From: T3Sed10-241 sp036796255
GTDB taxonomy: Bacteria; Bacteroidota; Bacteroidia; Flavobacteriales_D; Cryomorphaceae
Direction of reading: 5' to 3'
NCBI GenBank assembly: GCA_036796255.1
Contig: DAIRDH010000024.1
Location: forward strand, 1-45,399
DNA: 45,399 nucleotides
Every line of letters starts with the position of its first letter. Within the stretch, counting starts at the first letter, position 1. Below, in pieces: positions 25,621 through 34,470 of this stretch. The notes under the pieces were generated by a model. The model did no database searches, had not been told where the DNA came from, and worked only from the letters and a program-made list of their open reading frames with translations. The position numbers were made by a program, and so were the translations under genes.

Positions 25621-26431
25621 CGGGGTATTTGCCGAGTAGCATTTTTTGAAAAATATGCTTCGGAAGCACGCGGTTCAGCGAAAGCGAGAGCCGCTGCACG
25701 AAGCTGGCGGCAGGATAGCGCATGCGTGGATTTTCTTTGCCAATGATTTTGGCAACGATCCGTGCCACCATTTCCGGGTCTTTGGCAGAAGCCACTTCAG
25801 AAGCTATATGCTTATAATTGAATTGAAACACGTCATAATATGGAGAATCGGGACGCTTGCTGCGCTCGGCTACAAGGCGGTTGCTGTTGATATTGGTACG
25901 CACATCACCTGGTTGCACAATGCTTACGCGGATCTTGGCTGGCCTGAGCTCCATGCGCATGGTTTCTGAAAAGAGGTCGAGCGCACTTTTACTGGCACAG
26001 TATACGCCCCTGAAAGGCAATCCAAACTCACCGGCGATGCTGGAAATGTTTACAATCCAACCGCCCCCTTGTGCCCGCATGTGGGGTATAGCCGCCCGGC
26101 AGCACTCGAGCACACCGAAAACGTTGGTTTGAAATACTTCGGCCACTTCAGCGGAAGATGCTTCTTCAACCGCTCCGGCAAATCCGACGCCGGCATTGTT
26201 GACCAGCACATCAATTCGGCCCTCTTTTTCGATAAGGTAAGCTATGGCTGAGTGTATGGAGCTTGAATCCTTGAGGTCGAGCCTGAGCATGGTCACGCCT
26301 TCGAGAAGCTCACCATTGGTGGCTTTTCGGCTGCTGCCGTATACTTTATGACCTTGTTGCTTGAGATATTTGCAAGTAGCGAGACCGATGCCTGATGAAC
26401 CGCCGGTAACTAGAACTACTTTATGACTCAT
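25613..26431 (-). CDS. Short-chain dehydrogenase/reductase
   Basis: The 272-residue SDR has the cofactor motif VLVTGGSSGIGLATC, the NNAG motif (VLVNNAGVGFAGAV) and the catalytic Ser-Tyr-Lys set in NISSIAGEFGLPFRGVYCASK. The substrate is unknown; the C-terminal extension with LSLSLNRVLPKHIFQ suggests a membrane-associated or lipid-type substrate. The start is set at ATG 26431 (MSHKVVLVTGG). An in-frame codon at 26461 lies within the SRP RNA gene and is rejected. No promoter separates the gene from ffs, so its transcription may depend on read-through or on an element I cannot see. Confidence 0.9.
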   Translation of the reverse strand: MSHKVVLVTGGSSGIGLATCKYLKQQGHKVYGSSRKATNGELLEGVTMLRLDLKDSSSIHSAIAYLIEKEGRIDVLVNNAGVGFAGAVEEASSAEVAEVFQTNVFGVLECCRAAIPHMRAQGGGWIVNISSIAGEFGLPFRGVYCASKSALDLFSETMRMELRPAKIRVSIVQPGDVRTNINSNRLVAERSKRPDSPYYDVFQFNYKHIASEVASAKDPEMVARIVAKIIGKENPRMRYPAASFVQRLSLSLNRVLPKHIFQKMLLGKYPVE

Positions 26432-26435
26432 GATG

Positions 26436-26450
26436 AAAAAAAAAGTGGGC
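26436..26450 (-). terminator. Terminator of ffs (T9 tract)
   Basis: The closing stem of the SRP RNA (CUUGCCC side) runs directly into nine T on the minus strand (26444-26436). It ends 4 nt before the ATG of the SDR gene. Confidence 0.75.
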
Positions 26451-26543
26451 AAGCTACTCACATCGCACCGCTACAACCACATACCCTTGCTACATTCCTG
26501 TCCTGGGGGAGTTCTGCAGGAGCTGGTCGTATGAGACTTGCCC
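26445..26543 (-). ncRNA. ffs: Signal recognition particle RNA (small bacterial 4.5S type)
   Basis: Read on the minus strand, about 99 nt fold as a long hairpin closed by GGGCAAG (26543-26537) and CUUGCCC (about 26453-26447). The conserved SRP domain IV is clear: CCAGG, a 3-bp stem ACA/UGU around a GGAA tetraloop (26498-26495), then AGCA, corresponding to the UCAGG-GGAA-AGCAG core of E. coli 4.5S RNA. It would bind Ffh and FtsY for co-translational membrane targeting. A perfect promoter precedes it and a T9 terminator follows. The gene is not protein coding. The identification rests on recognised motif and fold, not on a covariance search. Confidence 0.88.
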
Positions 26544-26547
26544 GCGG

Positions 26548-26577
26548 CAAAAGTACAACTCATTTATAATTTGGCAA
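26548..26577 (-). promoter_or_regulatory. ffs promoter
   Basis: Minus-strand TTG (26577-26575), 19-nt spacer, TACTTTTG (26555-26548). Both boxes match consensus exactly, and the RNA is predicted to start about 4-5 nt downstream, at the first G of the closing stem. Confidence 0.75.
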
Positions 26578-26762
26578 CAAAAAATAATTAATGCGCCAAT
26601 AATGCTTTTGAATCAACACCTTGGCAAATCAAATAAGCGACACCAGTCGGGACAGACCGCTTTGAGTCCCAATCCATATGCCAAATTCAGACCTGAAAAA
26701 ACCGTACATCTAAGTATTATTCCATTTAAAATAAAACTTCCCTCGCTTTTGGATCGCAATGC

Positions 26763-26770
26763 TACATTTG
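26763..26770 (+). promoter_or_regulatory. -7 element of the DUF4199 gene
   Basis: TACATTTG matches TANNTTTG exactly. It overlaps the first codons of a longer in-frame reading beginning at 26759, which supports the ATG at 26789 as the true start. The 180 bp between this and the ffs promoter hold no gene, only a weak GGGAC/GTCCC pair at 26649-26670. Confidence 0.5.
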
Positions 26771-26788
26771 CGTAAAAGCGTCTACGAT

Positions 26789-27349
26789 ATGAAAAATCAA
26801 AACCTTATCAATATCGGTATTATCACCGGTGTGGCCTCCATCATTGTTTTTCTGCTTCAAGCGCTGGCCGGTGGCGGGATGATGCTTTCATTCGGAATTG
26901 GCATGATTTCGCTTGTCGTGGTCATCGCAGTGCCCATCGTTTACATTCGCAAGCAGCGTAAAGAAAATGCCGGGTATATCACCTTCGGCGATGCTTTTAA
27001 GATGGCCTTCATCGGCTTGCTTATTGGCGGGGTTATCTCTACGCTATTCTCAGCAGCATATATCAATTTCGTAGATCCCAATTACCTTGATGACCTCATC
27101 ATTCGCACCCTTGAAGGTCAAAAGCGCTTTATGGAAGGCAATATGCCTCAGGCGCAAATGGAAGAGATTATGCGGGAGACCGAGCAAGGCATACGCGACG
27201 GCATGACGCCACTGGGTATGCTGAAGACTTTTGGCTATTATGTGCTCTTTTTCCTGGTTCTTTCTCTTATTTTTGCAGCTTTCCTTAAAGTGAATCCACC
27301 GGAAGGCCAGGACAATCTCGACGCCGGCGAAATCAAAAACGCACATTGA
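26789..27349 (+). CDS. DUF4199 membrane protein
   Basis: About 186 residues with hydrophobic helices near residues 8-28, 33-52, 72-95 and 148-170, the pattern of DUF4199 proteins, which are almost confined to Bacteroidota. The extramembrane segment between the third and fourth helices contains many acidic residues and EQGIRDGMTPLG. Function is unknown. The stop overlaps the start of the glycosyltransferase gene in a TTGA arrangement. DUF4199 genes are often seen next to family 2 glycosyltransferases, suggesting a shared envelope role. Confidence 0.82.
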   Translation: MKNQNLINIGIITGVASIIVFLLQALAGGGMMLSFGIGMISLVVVIAVPIVYIRKQRKENAGYITFGDAFKMAFIGLLIGGVISTLFSAAYINFVDPNYLDDLIIRTLEGQKRFMEGNMPQAQMEEIMRETEQGIRDGMTPLGMLKTFGYYVLFFLVLSLIFAAFLKVNPPEGQDNLDAGEIKNAH

Positions 27350-28305
27350 GCCAAAAAGTAAGCATTGCCATACCGCTTCTCAACGAAGCCGAATCGCTCC
27401 CTGAACTCTTGGAGTGGATAGACCGTGTGCTGAGCGAGAACCATTTGGAGGCCGAGGTCATCATGGTCGACGATGGCAGTACCGACGCGAGTTGGGAGGT
27501 GATAGAGGGCCTTTCGGCAAAATACGACTACCTCCGCGGCATTCGCTTTTCACGAAATTACGGCAAGGCTGCAGGCCTGCAATGCGCTTTTCAGGCGGCC
27601 ACCGGTGATGTGCTCATCACCATGGATGCCGACCTGCAAGACTCACCCGACGAAATTCCCGACCTCGTTCGCATGATACGCGAAGAGGGGTATGATCTGG
27701 TATCAGGCTGGAAAAAGAAGCGCTACGACCCCATTTCTAAAACGATACCCACAAAACTGTACAACTGGGCCACGAGGCAAATGTCGGGTATACACCTGCA
27801 CGACTTCAACTGTGGCCTCAAGGCTTACAAAACCAAAGTGGTAAAGCAGGTGGAACTCTACGGCGACATGCACCGCTATGTGCCAGTGCTCGCCAAGCGC
27901 CTGGGCTACGACAAGATTGGCGAAAAAGTGGTGCAGCACCGCGCCCGTAAATACGGCACCACCAAGTACGGACTTTCCAGGTTTATCAAAGGGCCGCTCG
28001 ACCTGCTCACGCTGAGCTTTATGAGCAATTATGGCAAGCGCCCCATGCACCTCTTTGGCACTTTGGGCATTTTGTCATTTACGGTGGGTTTTGCCATGTT
28101 TGGCTACCTGGGCGTATCAAAGCTCTTCGCTCTGTACCACGAAATCCCGGCAAAAAACATTGCCACGATGTCGCAATTCTATGTGGCACTTACCGCAATG
28201 ATTATCGGAGCACAGCTCTTTATAGGTGGTTTTGTGGCTGAGCTCGTACGCGGCGCTACGCCAAATCGCAACAAATACCTGGTCGAAGAGCGGGTGGGGT
28301 TTTAG
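27346..28305 (+). CDS. Family 2 glycosyltransferase (DPM1/GtrB-like)
   Basis: The 319-residue enzyme has a GT2 domain (about 1-225) with VSIAIPLLNEAESLPELL, the nucleotide-binding VDDGSTDASWEV and the metal-binding DADLQD. Two C-terminal transmembrane helices (about 232-255 and 278-300) follow. Such proteins move a sugar from a nucleotide donor to polyprenyl phosphate. The only sensible start is TTG 27346, which overlaps the preceding stop by 4 bp and implies coupling. The sugar is unknown. Confidence 0.9.
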   Translation: MSQKVSIAIPLLNEAESLPELLEWIDRVLSENHLEAEVIMVDDGSTDASWEVIEGLSAKYDYLRGIRFSRNYGKAAGLQCAFQAATGDVLITMDADLQDSPDEIPDLVRMIREEGYDLVSGWKKKRYDPISKTIPTKLYNWATRQMSGIHLHDFNCGLKAYKTKVVKQVELYGDMHRYVPVLAKRLGYDKIGEKVVQHRARKYGTTKYGLSRFIKGPLDLLTLSFMSNYGKRPMHLFGTLGILSFTVGFAMFGYLGVSKLFALYHEIPAKNIATMSQFYVALTAMIIGAQLFIGGFVAELVRGATPNRNKYLVEERVGF

Positions 28306-28377
28306 CGTACAGCTTCATTGCGTGAAACGTGTCGCGCGTTAACAGGTCTGGTAAAATCAAGTCTGAGAAAACGGCTG

Positions 28378-28398
28378 AGCCGCAAACCAAATGCGGCT
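28378..28398. terminator. Hairpin between convergent glycosyltransferase and flotillin genes
   Basis: AGCCGCA (28378-28384) and TGCGGCT (28392-28398) make a perfect 7-bp stem with a 7-nt loop. It sits in the middle of a 119-bp convergent interval but has no T-tract, so termination is possible but unproven. Confidence 0.45.
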
Positions 28399-28424
28399 GA
28401 ACCTCATTCTATGTAAATCTTTCT

Positions 28425-30008
28425 TTAGGCTTTAGCGTCAGCATCATCGCCGCCTTTGTTATCTTTCTTCGGCTTTGGTCGGTCTGATTTGCCCATGTTG
28501 GTATCATCCACCTCATCACCTTTCAGATAGTTCGGCAGATTCATGCCGGCCATGTTGAACATATCTTGCAATGGCGGCACGGATTGGTAAAGGCCTGAGA
28601 TGAAATTACTGGTCGCGGTTTTGCCTTCCTGGCCATTGCCTCCGGCGCTGTCCCAGACGGTAACCTTGTCGATCTTGATGTTTTGGATGGCTTCTGACTG
28701 CAGTTTCACAAGTTCGGTGAGCTTGTCGGCGATCATGATCATTACAGCGTCCTTCGAGTTGTTGCCTGCTGCGGCTACGAGCTGGCGGAAACCATCGGCT
28801 TGCTTGCTAAGGATCTCGTAGTTACCATTTGCTTCAGCCTGCATTTTGAGCAGGATGGCATCGGCTTCACCTTTGGCCTGACGGCGTATTTTCTCAGCCT
28901 CAGCTTCCGCATCGATTTCCACTTTTTGTTTATCGATCTCAGCGGGTATTACGATATCGGCTTCTTGCGTAGCACGGTCGCGCAGGGCGCGGGCCTGCTC
29001 AGCAGCGCGCTCAGATGCGTAAGCTTCTTCGAGGGCCTTGGCCTGCTTCACTTTTTCAGCAGCAATGGCTACACGGCTCGCTTCGGCCTCGGCCTCGCGG
29101 CGCGATGCGTCAGAGCGTGCTATATCGATTTTCGCGGTGTTTTCACCTTCTACTGAGCGGGCATTGGCATCAGCTATTTGAACCCTTTCGAGCTTGAGGG
29201 CCTCGGCCTCCCCTACCTTGGCGGCAGCCTCAGCATCGGCGGTTTTGATACGTTCCTCCCGGTTGGCATCGGCCTCACCGATTTTGGCCTGGGCCATCAG
29301 CGCTGCCACGCGGGTGCGCTGGTCCTGCACCGCATTGGCCTCACCGATGCTACCGTCACGGGTTTTCTCTGCCACACTTTGGCGGGCGTCGTTGATGGCT
29401 TTGGCGGCAGCTTCTTTACCAAGGGCCTCGATGTAGCCCGACTCATCCTTGATGTCTGTAACGTTAACGTTGATAAGCTTGAGCCCGATTTTCTTGAGCT
29501 CGGCCTCCACGTTAGAAGCTACGTTGGAGAGGAATTTGTCACGGTTGTTGTTGATTTCCTCAATGTCCATGGTGGCCACCACAAGACGCAACTGACCGAA
29601 AATAATGTCTTTAGCAAGGTCGTGTACACTCTGCAGGTTGAGGCCCAGAAGGCGCTCGGCTGCATTCATCATAAGCTCGGGCTCGGTGGTTACACCTACC
29701 GTAAATCGCGAGGGCACATCCACCCGTATATTTTGCCGTGATAGCGCATTGGTGAGCAGCACCTCTATTGAAATTGGCGTGAGGTCAAGAAATGCATAAT
29801 CCTGAAAGATAGGCCAAATGAAAGCCGCGCCACCATGAATACATTTTGCCGAACGGCCTCCATCCGCACCCTTGCCTACTTTTCCGTATACCACAAGTAT
29901 GCGGTCGGATGGGCAGCGCTTGTAGCGCTTGAGCAGTGAAAAAACCAGGATGAAAATAAAGATGATTGCCGCCGCTATGGCGAGCACGAAAAAGCCGCTG
30001 GAACTCAT
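28425..30008 (-). CDS. Flotillin-family SPFH protein
   Basis: The 527-residue protein has an N-terminal membrane hairpin or helix (VLAIAAAIIFIFILVFSLL) and an SPFH/band 7 domain (about 35-200, RILVVYGKVGKG and DVPSRFTVGVTTEPELMMNAAERLL). A long alanine/glutamate-rich coiled coil (about 205-400) and a C-terminal tail (to DADAKA) complete it. Flotillins organise membrane microdomains. The NfeD-like gene lies 2 nt upstream in the same direction, the usual pairing. Confidence 0.93.
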   Translation of the reverse strand: MSSSGFFVLAIAAAIIFIFILVFSLLKRYKRCPSDRILVVYGKVGKGADGGRSAKCIHGGAAFIWPIFQDYAFLDLTPISIEVLLTNALSRQNIRVDVPSRFTVGVTTEPELMMNAAERLLGLNLQSVHDLAKDIIFGQLRLVVATMDIEEINNNRDKFLSNVASNVEAELKKIGLKLINVNVTDIKDESGYIEALGKEAAAKAINDARQSVAEKTRDGSIGEANAVQDQRTRVAALMAQAKIGEADANREERIKTADAEAAAKVGEAEALKLERVQIADANARSVEGENTAKIDIARSDASRREAEAEASRVAIAAEKVKQAKALEEAYASERAAEQARALRDRATQEADIVIPAEIDKQKVEIDAEAEAEKIRRQAKGEADAILLKMQAEANGNYEILSKQADGFRQLVAAAGNNSKDAVMIMIADKLTELVKLQSEAIQNIKIDKVTVWDSAGGNGQEGKTATSNFISGLYQSVPPLQDMFNMAGMNLPNYLKGDEVDDTNMGKSDRPKPKKDNKGGDDADAKA

Positions 30009-30010
30009 AA

Positions 30011-30604
30011 TTAGCTTGATGTATTTTTGGTAACAAGGAGGATATGGCCGTCTATAATTTCATTCACTTTTACGACAGTACCGGTGGAAAGAAGGGTTTC
30101 ATCATGGGTCATGGCATCGATTTCGCGCACGGTGCCCTGCACATTGATTTGAACTTTGCCTATGCCGCTGCCCGCTGGAGGCACCGGCAGGTATATCTCA
30201 CCAAGGCGGCCTATGGCATTGATCATCTTAAAGGTGCCATCTTCTACAAGACGGCTCACAAAGAAGAATATGGTGGCCATAGCGGCCATCATGATGCTTC
30301 CGCAAATAAAAGCAATAATCAGCGTGGGTAGCTCATCAAGTCCTCCGCTCACGCAACCTATCCCCACCCATCCGAAAATGGTGAAAAATCCAATGAGATT
30401 TTTAAATGTAAAAAACTGAAAGCCCGCGCCGCCATCCATTTCAATACTGGCATCGACATCTCCTTCAAACATTCCATCGCCGCCGAGAAAGGTGGTGATC
30501 AAAATGATGATCATAATAAGTGAAGATGGCACTGCGATGGCCCAAAATATTTGCTCGAAGAGCAGCTTTTCAGCCCACCAGGTACTTAGGTCTAAAAGAA
30601 TCAT
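30011..30604 (-). CDS. NfeD-like (YqiJ-type) membrane protein
   Basis: The product has 197 residues. Helices fall at about 18-40, 68-88 and 93-115. They are followed by an OB-fold-like C-terminal domain (about 125-190, INAIGRLGEIYLPVPPAGSGIGKVQINVQGTVREIDA, quoted in part) that ends HILLVTKNTSS. This is the short NfeD partner of flotillin; in E. coli the pair is YqiJ-YqiK. It precedes the flotillin gene by 2 nt. A near-match -7 (TACTTTAG, minus strand, 30633-30626) lies about 22 nt upstream. Confidence 0.85.
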   Translation of the reverse strand: MILLDLSTWWAEKLLFEQIFWAIAVPSSLIMIIILITTFLGGDGMFEGDVDASIEMDGGAGFQFFTFKNLIGFFTIFGWVGIGCVSGGLDELPTLIIAFICGSIMMAAMATIFFFVSRLVEDGTFKMINAIGRLGEIYLPVPPAGSGIGKVQINVQGTVREIDAMTHDETLLSTGTVVKVNEIIDGHILLVTKNTSS

Positions 30605-31564
30605 GTGAGGTAGAACATAACAGGGCTAAAGTATGAAAAAATGTTTCACACATGGGTAGTTCATCTCGGTAAAAAGATTCAAATGGTTTTCAACCCTGCA
30701 ATCCCTGATCAATCGAAGTAAGTAAATGCTGCGACGACACTTGGCTCTTGCCAAAAAATAAAGGGGCCATCCCGAAAGATGACCCCTGATTGCGTATGGC
30801 CCTGCACCGGCATTGCGCCGGGCGGAACTTAAACCAAAACCTAATCAACCATGATCCTCAGGGCCTACGCTAAAATCTTATATCAACTGCACATCGCAGC
30901 GCTCTAACCTGACGACCAACGGGAAGTACGAGATTTCACCTATACTTGCGTTATTAGAAACGCTGTTTTGAGCGTTTTGTTTTGGAGATATCTTTGATCT
31001 TGGCAAATAGTGTGCGAGGCGGGATAAATTGTTTTAGGAGCTGAGCACTAATTGACTTGGAGAACGAAAATGAGCTTGTCCATTTGGGCAAATCCTCTTG
31101 TTTATTTTGACGATATTCTGGTATTTGTCTCAGATAATTATCTTTTTTGGAAGCGCAAAATATGGAAGTAAGCGAAGCGCTCAGCACCCAATCAGGCATG
31201 CGGTCTGTAGGCAAAATTTCAAGTGGAGATTTACACCAGAAACGGAGCTGCTTGGTACGGTCAAGACCGACCTCAATGATCTTTCGATGCTTAAATTGCA
31301 GCTATTCTTCTTTTGATGTGATCAAATTAGATTTGATATCCGGTTCTCTTGGAAAGTATATGTATACCTTTCACCTTCCGCAACTGAATCAGCAACTTAG
31401 GTAGCTTTGTGGTGCAAACCCTCGAGGGTAAAAATGGCTACGCCATAACCCTCGCTGCGTAATGCCGCTTAGATCCTTTCGCAATGCGAAGCAACCTTTT
31501 GTCACAATTCGAATGATAGAATTCAAAAGTAAAGTAGCTTAGCGCTAGAATAGAACGGTGCCGC
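30605..31564. other. 960-bp interval without a convincing gene
   Basis: The interval holds the strong hairpin at 30762-30787, a second perfect 5-bp hairpin at 30807-30821, and a leader-like stretch ending in ATG at 30851 that opens only 18 codons. About 600 bp of AT-rich sequence follows. A leftward open frame from about 31290 to 30954 ends KRSKQRF, lacks a clear start and resembles no family I know. It may be a decayed remnant. A short TTCGC/GCGAA hairpin sits at about 31488-31500, just before the thioesterase gene. Confidence 0.6.
30752..30787 (-). terminator. Strong hairpin with T-rich minus-strand tail
   Basis: AGGGG (30762-30766) plus CATC (30768-30771) pair with GATG (30778-30781) plus CCCCT (30783-30787), loop CCGAAA, one internal mismatch. 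On the minus strand the stem is followed by TTTATTTTTT, the form of an intrinsic terminator for leftward transcription. No leftward gene obviously ends here, so the transcript it would stop is unknown. Confidence 0.6.
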
Positions 31565-31996
31565 ATGGATACACTTCACTTTGAACATCTCGAATCAATA
31601 TTTGGCAAGGCCCGCATCAATATGCAGTTTTACCCTTCAGCAAAGTTGAGGGTCGAGAAAGGATCAGCAGAAATTGAGATGGATGTAAGCAACAGCTATC
31701 ACCATGGTATGGGTGCCATGCACGGTTCGGTATATTTTAAGTTATTGGACGACGCTGCTTATTTCGCTGCCAATTCAGTGGTTAAAGATTTCTTCCTGGT
31801 CACCACTTCCTTTCATATTCACTTGTTAAGACCGGTGATTAGCGGAGTGATTCGGGCCAGAGGCACCTTGCGTTTTCGCAGCCCACAACTTTACATGGCT
31901 GATGCTGTAATTCTCAATGACCGTGGCAAAGAAATTGCTTTTGGAACCGGACATTTTGCGAAAAGCAAAATAGCCATAACTCAGGATTGGCAATGA
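31565..31996 (+). CDS. PaaI-type hotdog thioesterase
   Basis: The 143-residue protein matches the PaaI group of acyl-CoA thioesterases: SYHHGMGAMHGSVYFKLLDDAAYFAANS carries the conserved HG and the downstream aspartate of the catalytic helix. It is followed by the beta strands TTSFHIHLLRPV and IRARGTLRFRS. It should hydrolyse a CoA thioester in the cytosol; the substrate is not predictable. Its stop overlaps the next start as ATGA (31993-31996), linking it to the DUF5686 gene. Confidence 0.87.
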   Translation: MDTLHFEHLESIFGKARINMQFYPSAKLRVEKGSAEIEMDVSNSYHHGMGAMHGSVYFKLLDDAAYFAANSVVKDFFLVTTSFHIHLLRPVISGVIRARGTLRFRSPQLYMADAVILNDRGKEIAFGTGHFAKSKIAITQDWQ

Positions 31997-34470
31997 TTTC
32001 AATAAATCAGCAAAAAAAGCCGCTCAGGCTTAAGGTCAGCCACTTGCTGCTGGCAGGGTGGTTTGCATTCATTTGTTCACCACTTCAGGCCCAATCCTCG
32101 CTAGAGGGAAAGGTGATCGATGCTGTTACTGGCAAATCCATACCTTTTGTACACCTTGTCATAAGCACCAACCCTGTGACAGGAGGTGTGAGCAATATTG
32201 ATGGTGTATACCGCATTGCCGTGCCTGCTGATATCGCCAGTAGCACCTCAGTACGCTTGAGTTGTATCGGGTATGAGGCTCGGACCTTGCCTTACGGCGA
32301 AATGCACAGTGCGCGAAGCGTGGCCCTCACTCCCAGAGCAGCCGATCTGGGTGAAGTGATTGTAAAAGCTACGGAAGATCCCGGTTATGAAATCATACGC
32401 CGGGCAGCGGCCAACCGCCGAATGAACAATCCGGAATCGCTGGACGGATTCAAACTCACAACTTACAACAAAGCCGGCCTCGACGTGGAGCGCAGGGAAT
32501 ATGTTCAGGAAAGTCTCGACAGCACTGGATTTGCCAATGCGCGCTTCTTTATGCTGGAAAGCAGCACCGATGTGGTGTACAAAAAACCCGGTAAGTGGAA
32601 TGAAACAGTGCAGGCTACACGGGTATCAGGGATAAAGAATCCGACGCTTTCGATCATCTCCAACTCTTTTCAGCCATTCAGCACCTATACTGATCACGTT
32701 AACTTATTGGAGACAGACTTTCTCAACCCCATAAGCCCTGGAAGCGATGCGCGCTATGTATTTGAGCTCACGGACAGCGCCATGGTAGAAGGCCAGAAAG
32801 TCTACATCGTAAGTTTTCAGCCACGGGCCAAAGTTACTGGCAACTACCTGAAAGGAAGCGTAACACTCAGCAGTGAAGAGTACGCCATAGTCAACCTTCG
32901 CGCAGCCAACAGCAACCGGTTCAACCTCATGGATTTTGAAATCAGGCAAAACTACAGCAAGGTAGCCGGCAAGTGGTTTCCGAAAGAGTCGAAAACGCTG
33001 TACATCATATACCTGGATGATCCGGCCGAAAAGGATGCGCCGCTTCCGATGATGCTCTACAGCACCACCTACCTGAAAAACATTGATATTGGCTACAAAC
33101 CTGAAAGCAAAGACTTTAACGTAGCCCAGGTCACTGTATCGAAAGGCGCGGGACAAATGGCACCTGAATACTGGGATGAGATTCGACCTTTCGACCTTGA
33201 TACAGCTGAGATGAATACTTACGCGGTCTTTGACACCTTGCCCGCTGGGTTTATTAACTCCCTCAATTGGTTTATGGACCAATCGGCATCGCTGGCTGCA
33301 GGTCGGCTCACTTTTGGTAAGATTGATGTGTTGCTCAATGACGTGATGCGCTTCAACCGCTATGAGGGTTTCAGATTGGGAGCGGGCTTGTCTACCAATC
33401 AAAACTTCATAAAATGGGTGAGCTTCGAAGGCTATTTTGCCTACGGCTTTCGCGACCAGCGCAGCAAGTATGGTGGCGGAACGGTCTTTCACATTTCGCG
33501 AAAGCATGACATGAACCTGGCTTTCAGGTACCGCAATGATGTGAGCGAGCCTGGCCGCGGCGCTTTCGACCGGGACTACAACTTCATGCGCACGGGATTC
33601 AGCTTGCGCAATTTCTTTACAGAAACGATGAATCCTGTTGAACAGTACCGTGCTGACTTCAGCATGCGGCCTGCGCGGGGAATAAAAACCGAACTGGGCT
33701 TTATGCGTGAGGACCGATTGATCGCATCGCAGCAAGTGCTGGGCGATGCAGCCTTCCCCAATTCACGAATCATACTCACACAATGGAGGGCAGCGCTGCA
33801 ATGGGTGCCTGGCGAATCGCTCATGCAAATAGGCAATGTGATGATTCCAACTGCAGCGAGTTACCCACGTTTCAGGCTGAGTGTGAGCGGTGCGCTACCT
33901 GACTTGCTTGACGGTGAGCAAGACTTCGTTCGCAGCGATTTCGAATTCAGCCACCAAATGCGCTTGCGAAGGGCCGGGGAACTTCAGATTTTTGCCGGCG
34001 CCGGGCGACTTTGGGGCAGCGATGTGGCCTTTCCGTATCTGAACTTCGGGCGGGGCAGCAATGGATTCGATGGCCTTTTCGGGCTGGAAACCCCAGGGTT
34101 TTTCCAAACCATGTTGCTCTATGACTTCTTGATGGATGAGTATGCCTACGGAGGTCTGCGCCACAACTTTGGGACAGTATTCGGGATAGAGGGAAGGTTT
34201 TCAAAACCCACTTTGAAAGTGGCATATGCCGCAGGTATCGGCAATCTAAGCAGCGGTAATGCACAGGAATTGCCCATTGCCTACAGGCAAATGAACAAGC
34301 CCTACCTCGAAGCGGGAATCGTGATTGACGACATATTTCGGTACCGTACCAATGGTGGTGCCACATACAATGGATTTGGAATCGGCACTTTTATGCTACA
34401 TGGCCACTATGCTGAGCCGCGATTTGAAGACAACCTCATCTTGGTGCTTAGCTTTACCAATAGCTTTTAG
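31993..34470 (+). CDS. DUF5686 outer-membrane protein with carboxypeptidase-like regulatory domain
   Basis: About 825 residues from ATG 31993. A signal peptide (VSHLLLAGWFAFICSPLQAQ, about residues 15-34) is followed by a CarboxypepD-reg-like domain (about 36-120, LEGKVIDAVTGKSIPFVHLV). The DUF5686 region runs to the C-terminus, where alternating aromatic strands (ILVLSFTNSF) suggest an outer-membrane barrel. Proteins of this type are common in Bacteroidota and uncharacterised. It overlaps the PaaI gene by 4 bp and meets the convergent epimerase-like gene with a 4-bp tail overlap (34467-34470). A TTG at 31987 is a less likely start. Confidence 0.85.
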   Translation: MISINQQKKPLRLKVSHLLLAGWFAFICSPLQAQSSLEGKVIDAVTGKSIPFVHLVISTNPVTGGVSNIDGVYRIAVPADIASSTSVRLSCIGYEARTLPYGEMHSARSVALTPRAADLGEVIVKATEDPGYEIIRRAAANRRMNNPESLDGFKLTTYNKAGLDVERREYVQESLDSTGFANARFFMLESSTDVVYKKPGKWNETVQATRVSGIKNPTLSIISNSFQPFSTYTDHVNLLETDFLNPISPGSDARYVFELTDSAMVEGQKVYIVSFQPRAKVTGNYLKGSVTLSSEEYAIVNLRAANSNRFNLMDFEIRQNYSKVAGKWFPKESKTLYIIYLDDPAEKDAPLPMMLYSTTYLKNIDIGYKPESKDFNVAQVTVSKGAGQMAPEYWDEIRPFDLDTAEMNTYAVFDTLPAGFINSLNWFMDQSASLAAGRLTFGKIDVLLNDVMRFNRYEGFRLGAGLSTNQNFIKWVSFEGYFAYGFRDQRSKYGGGTVFHISRKHDMNLAFRYRNDVSEPGRGAFDRDYNFMRTGFSLRNFFTETMNPVEQYRADFSMRPARGIKTELGFMREDRLIASQQVLGDAAFPNSRIILTQWRAALQWVPGESLMQIGNVMIPTAASYPRFRLSVSGALPDLLDGEQDFVRSDFEFSHQMRLRRAGELQIFAGAGRLWGSDVAFPYLNFGRGSNGFDGLFGLETPGFFQTMLLYDFLMDEYAYGGLRHNFGTVFGIEGRFSKPTLKVAYAAGIGNLSSGNAQELPIAYRQMNKPYLEAGIVIDDIFRYRTNGGATYNGFGIGTFMLHGHYAEPRFEDNLILVLSFTNSF

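Noticed and set aside
26432..26461. Upstream in-frame start for the SDR protein
   Set aside because: It lies inside the SRP RNA closing stem and T tract; the residues before MSHKVVLVTGG are not SDR-like.
26649..26670. GGGAC/GTCCC pair before the DUF4199 gene
   Set aside because: Only 5 bp with a 12-nt loop; easily due to chance.
31098..31404. Two short plus-strand frames in the gene-poor interval
   Set aside because: Short, overlapping in different frames, with no family resemblance or promoter.
32704..33735. 343-codon antisense frame within the DUF5686 gene
   Set aside because: No domain pattern, and the sense strand carries a continuous outer-membrane protein.
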